NCBI GenBank assembly: GCA_018894105.1
Contig: CM032125.1
Span: 1,364,001-1,428,000, forward strand
Direction: 5' to 3'
Length of the DNA stretch: 64,000 bases
Source of the DNA: Jacaranda mimosifolia
Taxonomy: Eukaryota > Streptophyta > Magnoliopsida > Lamiales > Bignoniaceae
Shown here: piece after piece, positions 11,516-23,660 of the stretch
How the letters are laid out: each line of letters starts with the position of its first letter
Numbering within the stretch: the stretch's first letter is position 1
Program-made: the position numbers and the translations under genes
Notes under the pieces: generated by a model
Database searches by the model: none
What the model was told of the DNA's origin: nothing
Seen by the model: only the letters and a program-made list of their open reading frames with translations

Positions 11516-12126
11516 TTAATTTTAAAATAATTTATTTTATAATAATAGTTGTTTTACTTTATGTAATTAGAAAAATAAATTGTAATTATTTTTAGTATTT
11601 AAAAAAACTATTGCTAATTAAATAAAAATAATATGAATATTTAATTGTAGATATTATGTTTGAAGATAATTTATATTAAATAAGACCTAGAATATCAAGA
11701 TTTGCTAACTCTAAGTTTATAAATTATACAAAAACTTTTTAAAATGATAAAATTTAAAAAGATAAATGAAATAACTAAGAAAATAGAAATAGAGAAGATT
11801 ACTTTACTAAATTCTTTCTTATGTGTAAAAAATTAGAAATGGGTAAATCAAGTGCTAATAAATTTAATGAGTATTTTATAGAAAAATATATCAAAATTTT
11901 TCATTCATTTGATAAGAAAATTAGAATAATTTCAACAACTTAATAAAATTATAAATTTTTTAAATATTTCATAATGTCACATTATTTGGGGTACATTACT
12001 CATATATGAAGTGTAAACATTTTTTTTTATCTAAATAAATTGAGAATATTGCAATTAAAATAATAATAAAATAAAAACTCAACATTAAATTTTTATTTGA
12101 ATATACAAATATATTAAAAAATAGTA
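11516..12126. other. AT-rich non-coding DNA, probably Helitron body
   Basis: No coding signal. The segment lies 5' (on the - strand) of the Helitron terminus at 11480 and may be its interior. Confidence 0.4.
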
Positions 12127-12135
12127 TTGAAAGAA
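12127..12135. repeat. Target-site duplication of MULE A (left)
   Basis: TTGAAAGAA, identical to 24266-24274. Confidence 0.85.
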
Positions 12136-12879
12136 GGGACATTTATTAAAAAGTACCAAATGCACTTTTCAATTTAGTTATCAGTCCCCACTTGACTTTT
12201 GTTAAAACAAACTTCCTAGTTTTGTTAAAATGTTAGAGATTACTCCCTACTCACTTGATTTGATAAAAATGCCCTTAAGTATCATATTTTTCATTTATTT
12301 TTTCTCACTTCTTCTCCATCTGGATAAGGAAACAGTAAGCCCTATCATATGCTCATTATCAGAAATAGAAAGAACAGAAAAAACGCAACAAGCTCCATGG
12401 CGGGAACGAGAATTATGTCAGAGCGAAAAACCACCAACCCTACAGCTGCATTTTCTTCTTCTCGTTTTATTTTCATCATTTTTGGGTTTCTTCTTCTTCT
12501 CAGTTTCTTTTTAGTTGCTTCTGCGTTTCTTATATTTTTTCGACAATGTCAATGAGTAGTGAAGCAAGTGTGCTTAATCAAGTGTTGGGGAGTTGCCGCT
12601 ACAAAGACCAGATCCATATAATGTCAATTAAGGATAGTATGACTTTAATAGATATATACATTAATCTCACAAGAAAATGGAGTGAAATCAATGCCGAGCA
12701 CTTCAATTTGCAATATATAGTTCCACATCAAAGATTGTACGTGAGTTTAACTGATGACGATGATGTCATGAATATGATTTTACTACATTTGACATTGAAG
12801 ATGAACATTGTTGACATCCTGGTAAACTGAAAGGATGAATCAAGCAACAGAGAAAAGAAGAGCAGTGATGTCTTAAGGT

Positions 12880-15300
12880 AATACTTCTACAGAATCTTAA
12901 TTGTACTGCAGTTTGTAAAGTTTTATACTTGAAGTATTTTGAAATTGCACTCTATTTATTTGAAAATATTTATGTTCTTGGAGCATTTTACATTATGCTT
13001 TATTGCAGTTAACATTGTACATCATCTCACAAAAATTATACTTTATTATGTAAGTTTTATATTTCAAGTGTTCTACTAAAGGATTATCTAAAATTGTACT
13101 GCAACTTGTAGATGTTTATACTTGAAGTGTTTCAAATTATTCGTAATCTATACAAAATTATATTTTATGTTTTCTGAAATTATTCATTTAACCAAAACTG
13201 TACTGAAGTTGCTATGGTTTTATACTTCAATTGTTGGGAAATTTTACTTTATTTGTACTACAGTTATCTTAAATTGTACTTCATTTCACTAAAATTGTTC
13301 TCTATTATTTAAGTTTTATACTTCAAAGTGTTCTACTAATTGATTATCCAAAGTTATACTGCTATTGCTAACGGTTTATACCTGAAGTGTTCAAAACTGT
13401 ACTTCTTTTTATTTAAAATGGTACTTCAACTTTTTGAGATTATCCTTTATTTTACACAATCTTTACTTATTTATTGAAGGTCTTACTTTAAGGGTTATAT
13501 TTATCGATTATCCAAAATACACTACAGTTGCTAGGGCTTTATACCTCAAGAGTTTGAAATTGTACTTCACTTTATCTAAAATCGTACATTTATTTTCTGA
13601 AATTATATTTTCTTTTGTACTTCATTTTACAGAAACCTATACTCTTTTCATTGAAGTTTTATGCTTTAAGTATTCCTAAATTATACAAATTTGTACTTCA
13701 ATTAACTGAATCTATTATTCGACTTTCATGTTTTCTACTAATAAATTATCCAATTTGTACTGCAATTGCTAAAATTTTATACTTCAAGTGTTCAGAAATT
13801 ATTCTCCATTTTATAAAAATTGTACTTCTATTTTTTAAATTATACTTCATTTTATTTAAATCTGTACTTTTGTTATTGAAGTTCTATACTTCAGGTATTC
13901 TCAAATTGTACTTTATTTTATCTAAACAAGTACTCTATTCATTGAAGTTCTATAATTCAATTGTTTGAATTTGTACTTCATTTTATCTGAACTTGTACTT
14001 CAATTATCTAAATCTATTATTTAATTTAAAAGCGACAACTAATGGATTATCTAAAAATTATACTTCAATAGCTAAGGTTTTATAATTCGGGAGTTCCGAA
14101 ATTGTACTTCATATTATCTAAAATTGTACTTCAAATTTCTAAACTTATATTTTAGTTCTTATATAATTTCACCTAATTCTGTATATTCTTTTCATTAAAG
14201 TTATATACTTCAGGTATTCTGAAATTGTGTTTCACTTTGTCTAATATTGTACTTCTATTTTTTGAAATTATACTTCATTTTATATATCATTTTACCTAAA
14301 CTTGTGCTCCATTCATTAAAGTTCTATTCTTCAAATATCTGAAGTTGTACTTCATTTTATCTTAACTTGTACTTTAATTATCTGAACATATTATTTAATT
14401 TTGAAGCGTCTACTAATGTATTGTCCAAAAATTATACTGCAATAGCTAAGTTTTTATACTTCAATTGTTCTGAAATTGTACTGCACACTTTCTAAAATTG
14501 TACTTAGATTTTTTGAAATTATACTTCAATTTTTACATAATTTAATCTAAATTTGTATTCTTTTCAATGAAGTACTATACTTCAGGTATTCTCAAATTGT
14601 ACGTCACTTTGTCCAAAACTATATTTCTATTTCTTTAAATTATACTTCATTTTATACATCATTTTACCTAAACTTGAACTCCATTCATTGATGTTCTATA
14701 CTTCAAGTGTCTGAAATTGTACTTCATTTTATCTAAACTTATACTTAAATTATCTAAATTTGTTATTTAATTTTGAAGTGTCTACTAATGAATAATCCAA
14801 AAATTATATTGTAATACTAAGGTTTTATACTTTATATATTTTGAAATTGTACTTCACATTATTAAAATTGTACTTTGATTTTTTGATCTTATGCTTCAGT
14901 TCTTACATAATTTCACCTAAATTTGTATTCTTTTCATTGAAGTTATATATCTTAGGTATTCTGAAATTGTACTTCACTTCTTTTATTTCTATTTCTTAAA
15001 ATTATACTTCATTTTATATATCATTTTATCTAAATCTGTACTCTTTTAGTTGAAGTTCTGTACTTTAGTTGTTCACAAATTATATTTCATTTTATTTTAA
15101 CTAGTACTTCAATTTTCTGAATCTCTTATTTAATTTTCAAGTGTTCTACTAATAAATTACCCAAAAACTTGTACTGCAATTGCTTGCATTTTATATTTCT
15201 ATTGTTATGAAATTGTACTTCATTTATTTGAAACTATTCCACAATGGTGAATTATTCTACATATTGTACTTTATTTTACCTAAAATTATACTTCATTTGT
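12880..15300 (+). repeat. Tandem array of TTGTACTTCA-type units in the transposase intron
   Basis: Short words such as TTGTACTTCA, TTATACTTCA and TTTATCTAAA recur every 25-30 bp. A higher-order unit is marked by ctactaatggattatcc-like phrases at about 13078, 13332, 13734, 14036, 14410, 14772 and 15146; the last three or four units are about 360-375 bp apart. The array lies between a donor at 12877 and the next coding block. The same higher-order unit occurs in MULE B at about 47850-48420. Confidence 0.85.
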
Positions 15301-15478
15301 CAACCTCAAGGGATGAAGTCGAGGAGGAAATTAGTTCGACCAATGTATCGCACAATGAATTGGCTTTAATTAGCAACTCAATTGATGCATGGAGGAATTG
15401 CATATATAGAGAGGGTCAAACATTCAAGGATACTCAGGAGTTCAGAATTATGCAGTGTTTACTTTGCGGTCATTTAAA

Positions 15479-16080
15479 TAGGGGTGTAAGATGAGTCGAG
15501 CCGGCTCATGAGCCTCATGAGCGGGCTCGATTATAGCTCGACTCAAGCTCGAGTTTTTCGAGCTCGAGCTCGAGCTCGATGAGCTTGAGCTTTAACATGA
15601 GTCGAGCTCGAGCTCATCTCTAGTTGTTCAAAAGCTCATGAGCCGGCTCATGAGCTTTTTCCTATTTTTAAATATTTTTTATATATTAATTAAATAATTA
15701 ATATATACAATAATTTATTTTCTTTTTCTAATTTTAAATATTTATTATATATTAATTAATATGTATTAATAATTTACTTTTTTTTTCTTCTAATTTTAAA
15801 TATTTATATATATAATTAAATAATTATAATATATTAATAATTTAATAATTTATCAATAATTATAATATATTATAATTTAAATCATTATAGTAATTATTAT
15901 AATTTCATATATATTTAATTTATAATAATAATTTTAATTATTTTATTAATTATTATTAAATAATTATGATATATTAATAATTTAATATTTTTATTTAATT
16001 TAAAATTTTCTGATGAGCCGGCTCGAGCTCGAGCTCAAGCTCAAAAAGATGGGCTCGAGCTCGACTCGTTTACACCCCTA
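15479..16080. mobile_element. hAT-type non-autonomous element inside the MULE transposase gene
   Basis: The element starts TAGGGGTGTAA and ends in its inverse, TTACACCCCTA (16 of its next bases are also complementary in part), and is flanked by a perfect 8-bp duplication CATTTAAA (15471-15478 and 16081-16088). The arms are rich in GAGCTC and CTCGAGC; the centre is AT-rich and non-coding. It interrupts the transposase reading frame. The family recurs at 60288-60871. Confidence 0.9.
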
Positions 16081-17829
16081 CATTTAAATACAAGAAAAGT
16101 GACAACAAAAAAATCATAGCTGTTTGCAGTGATAAAGATTGCAAATGGAAAATCTATACATCAAGGCATGAAGTTGATATATTATTTGGCATTCAAAAAT
16201 GCAATCTAGAGCACATATGTGGTGAGGCTAATCGTCAGACAAGAGGACTTCCTAGAGCCGATTTCGCTTAGGTTGTTGACATAGTAAAGGATAAATTGAG
16301 ATCAGAGTCATATTATCAGCCCTCTACCATATTGAAAGATATCCACAGAGAATATAGTGTGGAACTTAGGTACCATAAAGCATGGATGGGTAATGAATTA
16401 GCTATGCATGACATCCATGGAGCTGAGAAGGGATCTTATAATAAGTTGAGGTGGTACTGTGATGCTGTGAATAGGGCAAACCCTAAAAGTATTGTAGACT
16501 ATGAGATTAACCCAATCAGTAAAAAATTTCATCAGCTATTTATATGTTTTAGTGCCTGCTTTCTTGGTTTTCTTAGGGGATGTAGGCCATTGATATTCTT
16601 GGATGGAACCTATATTAAAAATAAATACAAAGGAGTCTTACTTAGCGCTATCAATAAGGATGTTAATGATAACTTATTCACGTTAGTATATGCAGTTGTT
16701 GACTCTAAAAATGATATTAATTGGGAGTGGCTATGCTTTAAACTAAGAAGTATCTTAGATTCTAAATATATGCCTGGCTTATTAAGGTTTACTTTCTTCT
16801 CCGATCGACATCCAGGTCTTCTTAAGGCCTTCCCTATGATATTTTTCATTGGCGACCGTGCATATTGCTTGAGACATTTAGTAGATAACTTTAAGAAATA
16901 AGTAAGTGTACTCTATCTTTGTTTGTGAAACAATTATGTGAAATAAACTTTACTTCATAACATTAAGCACATTACTGTTCTATTATTTTAAATTCAGGTA
17001 TTAAGGAAGTACCCTCTACATAACAAGAAACATTGTTGTTCTGTTTTTATGAAAGCTGCATATGTGCCTACAAGGCATGAGCATACTCAACATATAGATA
17101 GCATCTTGGAGTCAATGCTGCTTGCCAGAGACTTTATTATGCAGTCTAACCCACGATGTTGGGCAAATTTCTTATTCAGTGGAGATTGATTGGGGGGGTT
17201 ATAAACAATAATTAAGCAGAAAGTTGGAATAATTGGGTTTAACTAGCTTGATTTATGCCAGTTGTAGCCATAGTTAATCACATATGCATGCAAATAATGG
17301 TTATGATGCATGATAGATGAGAAGAATCTCATAAGATGGTTGGTTAATTATGTCCCAAGCAAGAGAAGAAGTTGACAATCAATCATATGCGTTTTCGTGA
17401 CTTAAAAGTTGTCATGCCTAGCAGTTGGAGCTTTAAGGTGATTGAGCAAGATAAATCATAAATTTACATAGCAGAGTTTGTTCATGCAGAGCATGGTAGA
17501 TTGATAAAACACCATACAGACATGCTTTTGCTTGTATCAAATAAAAGTTACTTTCATCGTATGACTTCACCGATCAATACTACCGAGTTGAGATGTATCA
17601 ACAAGCGTACCAAACAATTATAAACCTTATTCCTACATTTAATATGCATATGTTCCCTGCAGATGATGATGACATCATTCATGTATCTAATTTTCGATTT
17701 CAACTTTGGCGTAGAAGGATACAGAGGATTCCATCATAGATTGAAAAATATATAATTAAGTGTAAAAGGTGTGGTAGAACAAGGCATAATCATCGAACTT
17801 GCAAAAAATCAGTAAACTAGTTAAATTTT

Positions 17830-19005
17830 GTACCTCAATCTGGGATAATTGTACTTTATTTTTGCACATTTGTACCTCACTTGGGCAATGAGATAGGTGA
17901 TTTAGCATAAAATTAGCATTATTGCATGTTGTACAAGACAGTTAACTTTTACATCTCAATTCGAAATAGTTGTACCTGATTTCTTCGCATTTGTGCCTCA
18001 TGTGGGCAATGAGGCCGGTGATTTAGCGTGAAATTATCATTCTTGCATGTTGTCCGAGACACAATTCGTACCTCAATTTAGGATAATTTTACCTTTTTTT
18101 TCGCATTTGCGCTTCACTTAAGCAATGAGGCAAGTGATTTAGCATAAAATTAGCATTCTTACATGTTGTTTGAGACATAGTTAACTTTTCTACCTCAATC
18201 TGGGATAATTGGACCTGATTTCTTCGCATTTGCACTTCACTCGGGCAATGAGGCCGGTGATTTAGCATGAAAATAGCATTCTTGCATGTTGTTCGAGACA
18301 CAGTGAACTTTTGTACCTTAATTCAGTATAATTGTACCTGATTTCTTCGCATTTGTGCCTCACTTGGAGAATGAGGCAGGCAATTTAGCGTGAAATTAAC
18401 ATTCTTGCATATTGTCCAAGCCACAGTTAACTTTTATATCTCAATCCGGTATAATTATACCTGATTTCTTCATATTTGCGCCTCACTTGGGCAATGAGGC
18501 TGGTGATTTAGCATGAAATTATCATTCCTGCATGTCTTTCGAGACACAATTAACTTTCGTACCTCAATCTAGGATAATTTTACCTGATTTTTTCGCATTT
18601 GTGCCTCACTTGAGCAATGAGGCAGGTGATTTAGCATAAAATTAGCATTCTTGCATGTTGTCCGAGACACAGTTAATTTTTTACCCCAATCTGGGATAAT
18701 TGTACCTAATTTCTTCGCATTTGCGCCTCACTTGGGCAATGAGGCCGGTGATTTAGCGTGAAAGTAGCATTCTTGCATGTTGTCCGAGACATAGTTAACT
18801 TTTGTACCACCTCAATTTGGGATAATTGTACTTGATTTCTTCGTATTTGTGCCTCACTTGGGCAATAAGGCAGGTGATTTAGCGTAAAATTAGCATTCTT
18901 GCATGTTGTCCGAGACACAGTTAACTTTTATACCTCAATCTGGGATAATTGTACCTGATTTCTTCGCATTTGCATCTCACTTGGGCAACTTTGTACTTAA
19001 TAACT
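17830..19005 (+). repeat. Tandem array with a 123-bp unit, about nine copies
   Basis: The word TTCGCATTTG (or a one-base variant) recurs at about 17985, 18101, 18224, 18347, 18470, 18593, 18715, 18840 and 18964, so most units are 122-125 bp. Each holds gtacctgatttcttcgcatt, gggcaatgaggc, tgatttagcgtgaaatta and cattcttgcatgttgtcc. The array starts just after the transposase stop codon. MULE B keeps about one and a half units at 48420-48600. Confidence 0.9.
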
Positions 19006-19379
19006 TGATATTTTTACTAATATTTTTGAATTGAAATTTGTTCAAAGGTTTGCTTTTTAATTCTTGGCAATTAATAACCAAATTATTGAAGTATGTGTCC
19101 AATATTTATCAAATGAATATAATAATATTAAAATTTTTAAGTTGTTAATCACTAGTGTTCAACGGATGAATGTTATCAATCGCAGTAATGAAAGAATACT
19201 TATACTTTCAAAGATGTAAAGAAATGAGAATTTGCCGATGATATCCACCCCATCATTCATACAAATTCGTACTTCACCAGATCCGATAATTTCAAATTAC
19301 TTGCCCATCATTACAATTATTGGAGAATAATAATTCAGTTACAATAAGTGTACTTCAAGAAAACAAATCTTATACTTTA

Positions 19380-20030
19380 TTTGTTCTAGATTGTACTTCA
19401 TTTCTCCATAATTGTACTGAGTTTGTTCTTCGTTCCCCTGAATTGTACTTAGTTTCCCGTGAATTGTACTCAAGATACCCGCTTTGTTTCAATTGACTTT
19501 GAGTGTTCTTCAGCGAAACTCATTAATTTCTTTTTCCGAGTTTGCACCTCATTGCTCTCAAATTGCACTCAAATATGCTGCCCAATTTCAATTGAATTGA
19601 AGTGTACTTCAATAGAGCACATTTTATACTCCGTTTATTCTAAAATTGTACTTCAGTTCTTGTGAATTATACTCAAGATCCCCGCCTTGTTTCAATTGAA
19701 TTTGAGTGTTTTTCAGCGAAATACATTTTATATTTTCTTTTTTCCATATTTGTACCTCATTTTCCTCAAAATGTACTCAAATCTGCTACCCACTTTCAGT
19801 TGAATTGAAGTGTATTTCAACGAAGCACATTTTATACTCTTTTTATTTGAATTTGTACTTCGTTTTTCATGAATTGTACTCAGGATCCCAGCCTTGTTTC
19901 AATTGAATTTAAGTGTTCTTCAACAAAATACATTTTATACTTTCTTTCTTTTGGCTTTGTACCTCATTTTCCCTGAATTGTATTCAAATTTCCCGCCTTG
20001 TTTCAATTGAATTTAAGTTATAAATAATTA
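19380..20030 (+). repeat. Tandem array with a unit of about 104 bp, six copies
   Basis: TTTCAATTGA (or TTTCAGTTGA) recurs at 19487, 19586, 19690, 19793, 19897 and 20001, giving spacings of 99-104 bp. Each unit also contains gtacttcaa or a variant, cacattttatact and gaattgtactca. A related array of 103-106 bp units is in MULE B at about 49900-50260. Confidence 0.85.
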
Positions 20031-21194
20031 ATAAAAAATTATACTTACATACAAAAAAATATTATAAACAAATTATGCTTCAATTTACACATGTATTTAC
20101 ATACAAGTGATTCAAATCCTGGCATTTTCATGAGTTAATATTCTATACGCCATATTCACACGATATTTATCAATATCAATTGTTCTAGCATCCCTCCAGA
20201 TCTTGAGGGTGTTTCTAGCAAAACATTCTGCCCAAAGGCATACATAGACACCACAATCCATTGTATCCACTTGTTGCCTGCTTTTTCTCTGTGTTATCTA
20301 TTCATCCACACAACTCTCCAATGAAAGCTTATTGTACCAAGAATAAAATGAAACCTACAAAAATATTGATCAGTTGTTGACTCCCTACTTTATGAAGATA
20401 TCAGAGGGGAAGAAAGTAAACTTACAATGGCAACAACTCTCGATTTGTATATGGCGGCCAATATTAAATTCATGTATAAGAAATAGTGAGTCGAGGTGTT
20501 GAGGACAACCAAAAATCAATGTTGGCACCGGAAAATAAGTAGGATTATGTAACGACACTCGTTTAAAACATCCACCTGAGCTCTTCTAGACCTGTACAGG
20601 TGAAACTGTTAAGTTTGAGCTTCAACTCCACAAATTCTTCATCCGTAATATCCTTGATGTTGCTTCCTGTAGTCGGTCTAATATATCAACCTATGGAGTA
20701 TAAAACAAATGGTTAGACTCATTTGTCACCCCTGAACTAAATTAAGTTAGGAAACTGCCACATACTTGCACTATTGAGGATGTAAACCACACCTTATGGT
20801 GACACTTGTTGCTAAAAGATGGGCTACACAATATCGACATATCACAATCCATTATGTCACTGGTAAGTTCTCCTCCAAATAAGAGCTCACAAAAGTTTTT
20901 TCCATCCAAAAATTGTCTTGCTCCTTCCCAGACAGTCACCCTACACGATTATTAATTGTTAGTTCAGATACCAATTTATCCAACAGAAAAACAATAAGCA
21001 AATTTTGTTACCTCAAATTATCTCTTCTGACAAAGTTGTCGTTGACTTCTCACTCTTCTACTGGAATAAGAGCAAGTCCTCTATAATCAGTCATTCCTTT
21101 ATAGGGATCGGCCACTTTAGTCTTTGGGATGGTTGGTTCATCTGCCACCAGGATTGGTTCATCTGCCACTTGGATTGGTTCATATGCCACTTGG

Positions 21195-21660
21195 GATACA
21201 AAACATAGTACATAGGTACAAAGTATCAACTATTGAAGTAAAAAAAATAAGCACATAAAGTACATATATCACCACCATGGAGTACAAAACTCAAGCACAT
21301 AGGTGTAAAATATCAACTGTTGAAGTAGAAAAGATAAGTACATAAAGTACAAACATCACCAATATGGTGTACAAAACTCAAGCACATTGGTATAAAGTGT
21401 CAACTGTTGAAGTAGAAAAGATAAGCACATGAAGCACATACATCACCAATAGGTGTATCAAACTCAAGCACATTTGGTATAAAGCGTCAACTATTGAAAT
21501 AGAAAAGATTAGCGCTTGAAGTACATATATTACCAATATGGTGTATAAAACGCAAACACATTAGGTATAAAGTGTCAACTATTGAAGTAGAAAAGGTCAG
21601 CACATAAGTGCAAGTATCACCAACATGAAGTATAATACATCATCCATTAAGTGCAAATAT
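21195..21660. repeat. Tandem array with a unit of about 88 bp, five copies
   Basis: TCAACTATTGAAGTA or TCAACTGTTGAAGTAG recurs at about 21225, 21311, 21399, 21487 and 21574. Units share agataagcacat, gtacatatatcacc and atatggtgta. The array lies within the - strand Ulp1-like gene region, probably an intron. It differs in sequence from the 88-bp repeat of MULE B. Confidence 0.8.
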
Positions 21661-23339
21661 CAACCAATCAAGTATAAGATATCATAATATTTATTACAAA
21701 CAGACTGTTTACAAATGAAATGGAAGTAGCAAAAAAATAAAATATTAAGTAGTGTACAACACCTTCTTCTCTTTCTTTCTCTCTCTTTTTTTTTTTTTGG
21801 TGCACGAGCACGATAGATCTTTGTCACTTGTCTTGCTCTTTTGGCTGGTGTGGTCCTGGGAAGGCTGACAAAATTTGAAGATTTCTATTTTGGCTTTCTA
21901 TCTTCTTGACTGCGCACATTTGTCATAATCGAAGACATGACATTAGTCACTTCAATCTCAGATTCCTCGAATTCAGCTGCTTGAATTGGTACATAATATT
22001 TTGTCTTCAAAGGTATGGGGGAATCTAAAGGATCATGACGTTATTTGATTCAACTTTCTTCATCCATCATGTACCAAATCAAGTACGCCCTCATGCACAT
22101 ACTCACTAGCTTTCTGCTCAAGCTCCACCCCATCAGTCTCTTCCTCAGTTAGATGCTCCTCCTTACCCTGCTCCTTCATTGCCATGTATTCAAATGAAGT
22201 AATTTTTTCTTTTAATGATTTAATTTCTTCACCTTTCGCTGCAATAGTTGCTTCATATATTGTATGATCACAAACATGGACTTCATTGATGGTAGTGTTG
22301 GCAGCCTCTGATTTCTTGATCAAATCTGCCAATTCTAACTCCTTTGGAGCAGGGTTGAAGGCTACAACCTATTGCAAAGGAAATAATTATCAAATTCAAA
22401 TTATTATACAAAAAATAAATAATGAATTATTACAATCATTACCATATCTGCTGTAACTTGCTACAATTTATTCTCTTCCTGCTCCACATTTTGTGGGAGT
22501 TTGTTATCCTTCCACCGATAAAAGCGTGGAAACTCAAACAAACTCACTGGTGTAGCCAATGATGGGATTGGTTCATAAACCAATGCCTATCATTCATAAA
22601 TTGAAAAAATATATTCACTTGAATATAAATATAGTCAATGCTATTAGAAAAATGAAGCAAACACTTACCATCAAGCTGATTGTACACCCATCAATGTACT
22701 TCTTTCTTCTTTCTCCACCTATTCCTTAATGGTTCTTCATATCTTGGATAAGAAAACTGTATGCAGCTATGCCCTATGCATACAGACCAACTCTAGACAA
22801 ATTGTCCAGTATGGTAGGAGAAATTGTAGAGTCCAATAATTAGATGTTGAAAATAGAATACAATTAAAAACAAAAACTATTTATAACCTACAAAAATTAT
22901 TCAAGTCCTCCATACTATCCTTATATACATACTTCTCAAGTTTTTTTGCTATTTTAGATCTAGTTACATTCTGTAGCTTTCCAGAAGACTTTATCTTCAA
23001 TGTTATATCAACAGATTACCCTACATGGGGCAACCCTAAAACCATTGAAAATTCAGCTGCAGAAAAAAGGAACCTCAACTCCCTCCAAAAAATGAAATGA
23101 GAGCTTTTTGGGGTCAAACCTCTTAGGTATAGCTTTTTTAGGTCAAACCTCATAAGTATAGCTTTTTTGAACTTAACTTAGGCATATCCATGTATATATA
23201 GAAAGGAGTTTTCTTCAATACATCAAAATGTTTGAACCCCATCTTGGATTTCACAGGCTCCAATTTACTCTGAAAATATTGGGGGGATCAACGAGAACAG
23301 ACCTTACAATGTAAAAAAAAAAAAGCATATAAACAGATA

Positions 23340-23660
23340 ATAAAGTAACCCTTTTAGATAGAGTGTACTAAAATCTTGAATGTTTTCTATTAAACAATCT
23401 TCAAAAATGTACTTTAGAAACACATAATATATACTACACTTTCAGTTATTCTATACTTCATGCTTGAATTTTTTATATTAAAGTTACTTCTAAAATGTAA
23501 TGCAGTTACACAAATTGTATACTAGAGTTCTATTTAATGTATACTGTGGGCTAAAAGGTTTTATACTTTAGTTGCTTCTAATAGTTTTATAATATAATTT
23601 CACCACATAATTTCAGTTAAAAAGAAGTATAAACCCTTAAAAGATAAAGTACAATTTTCA
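23340..23660. repeat. Decayed copies of the MULE B 88-bp repeat
   Basis: Phrases such as aaaatgtactttagaaacaca, tatatactacactttcag and acttcaattgcttct-like words match the 88-bp repeat at 50430-51690 in the same orientation and at the same side of the element. Only about three poor units are recognisable. Confidence 0.55.

Larger units (their letters stand above)
12546..17820 (+). pseudogene. mudrA-like MULE transposase, degenerate
   Basis: The first exon (12546 to about 12877) encodes a PB1-like domain seen at the N-terminus of many plant MULE transposases (QIHIMSIKDSMTLIDIYINL ... YVSLTDDDDVMNMI). It has an in-frame TGA at about 12828 and a donor TTAAG|GTAATA. A 2.4-kb repeat array follows as an apparent intron. 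Coding resumes at about 15310 (SNSIDAWRNCIYREGQTFKD), is split by a hAT element at 15479-16080, has an in-frame TAG near 16270, then runs openly at 16296-16901. That part carries the MULE core: RPLIFLDGTYIKNKYKGVLL, LVYAVVDSKNDINWEWLCF and FFSDRHPGLLKAF. From 17010 come PTRHEHTQHIDSI and RCWANFLFSGD, then a CCHC zinc knuckle, CKRCGRTRHNHRTC, near 17765. Several frameshifts make it a pseudogene. Confidence 0.85.

Noticed and set aside
13434..13968. Hydrophobic open frames in the TTGTACTTCA array
   Set aside because: They are translations of AT-rich repeats without homology.
18089..18918. Open frames on the - strand in the 123-bp array
   Set aside because: They arise from a repeat whose length is a multiple of three and have no start context or homology. 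Kept only as a structural note.
17830..21660. Regular arrays considered as CRISPR or satellite DNA
   Set aside because: Units are adjacent without unique spacers and the host is a plant. They lie within the borders of a transposon, so they are element repeats rather than a centromeric satellite.
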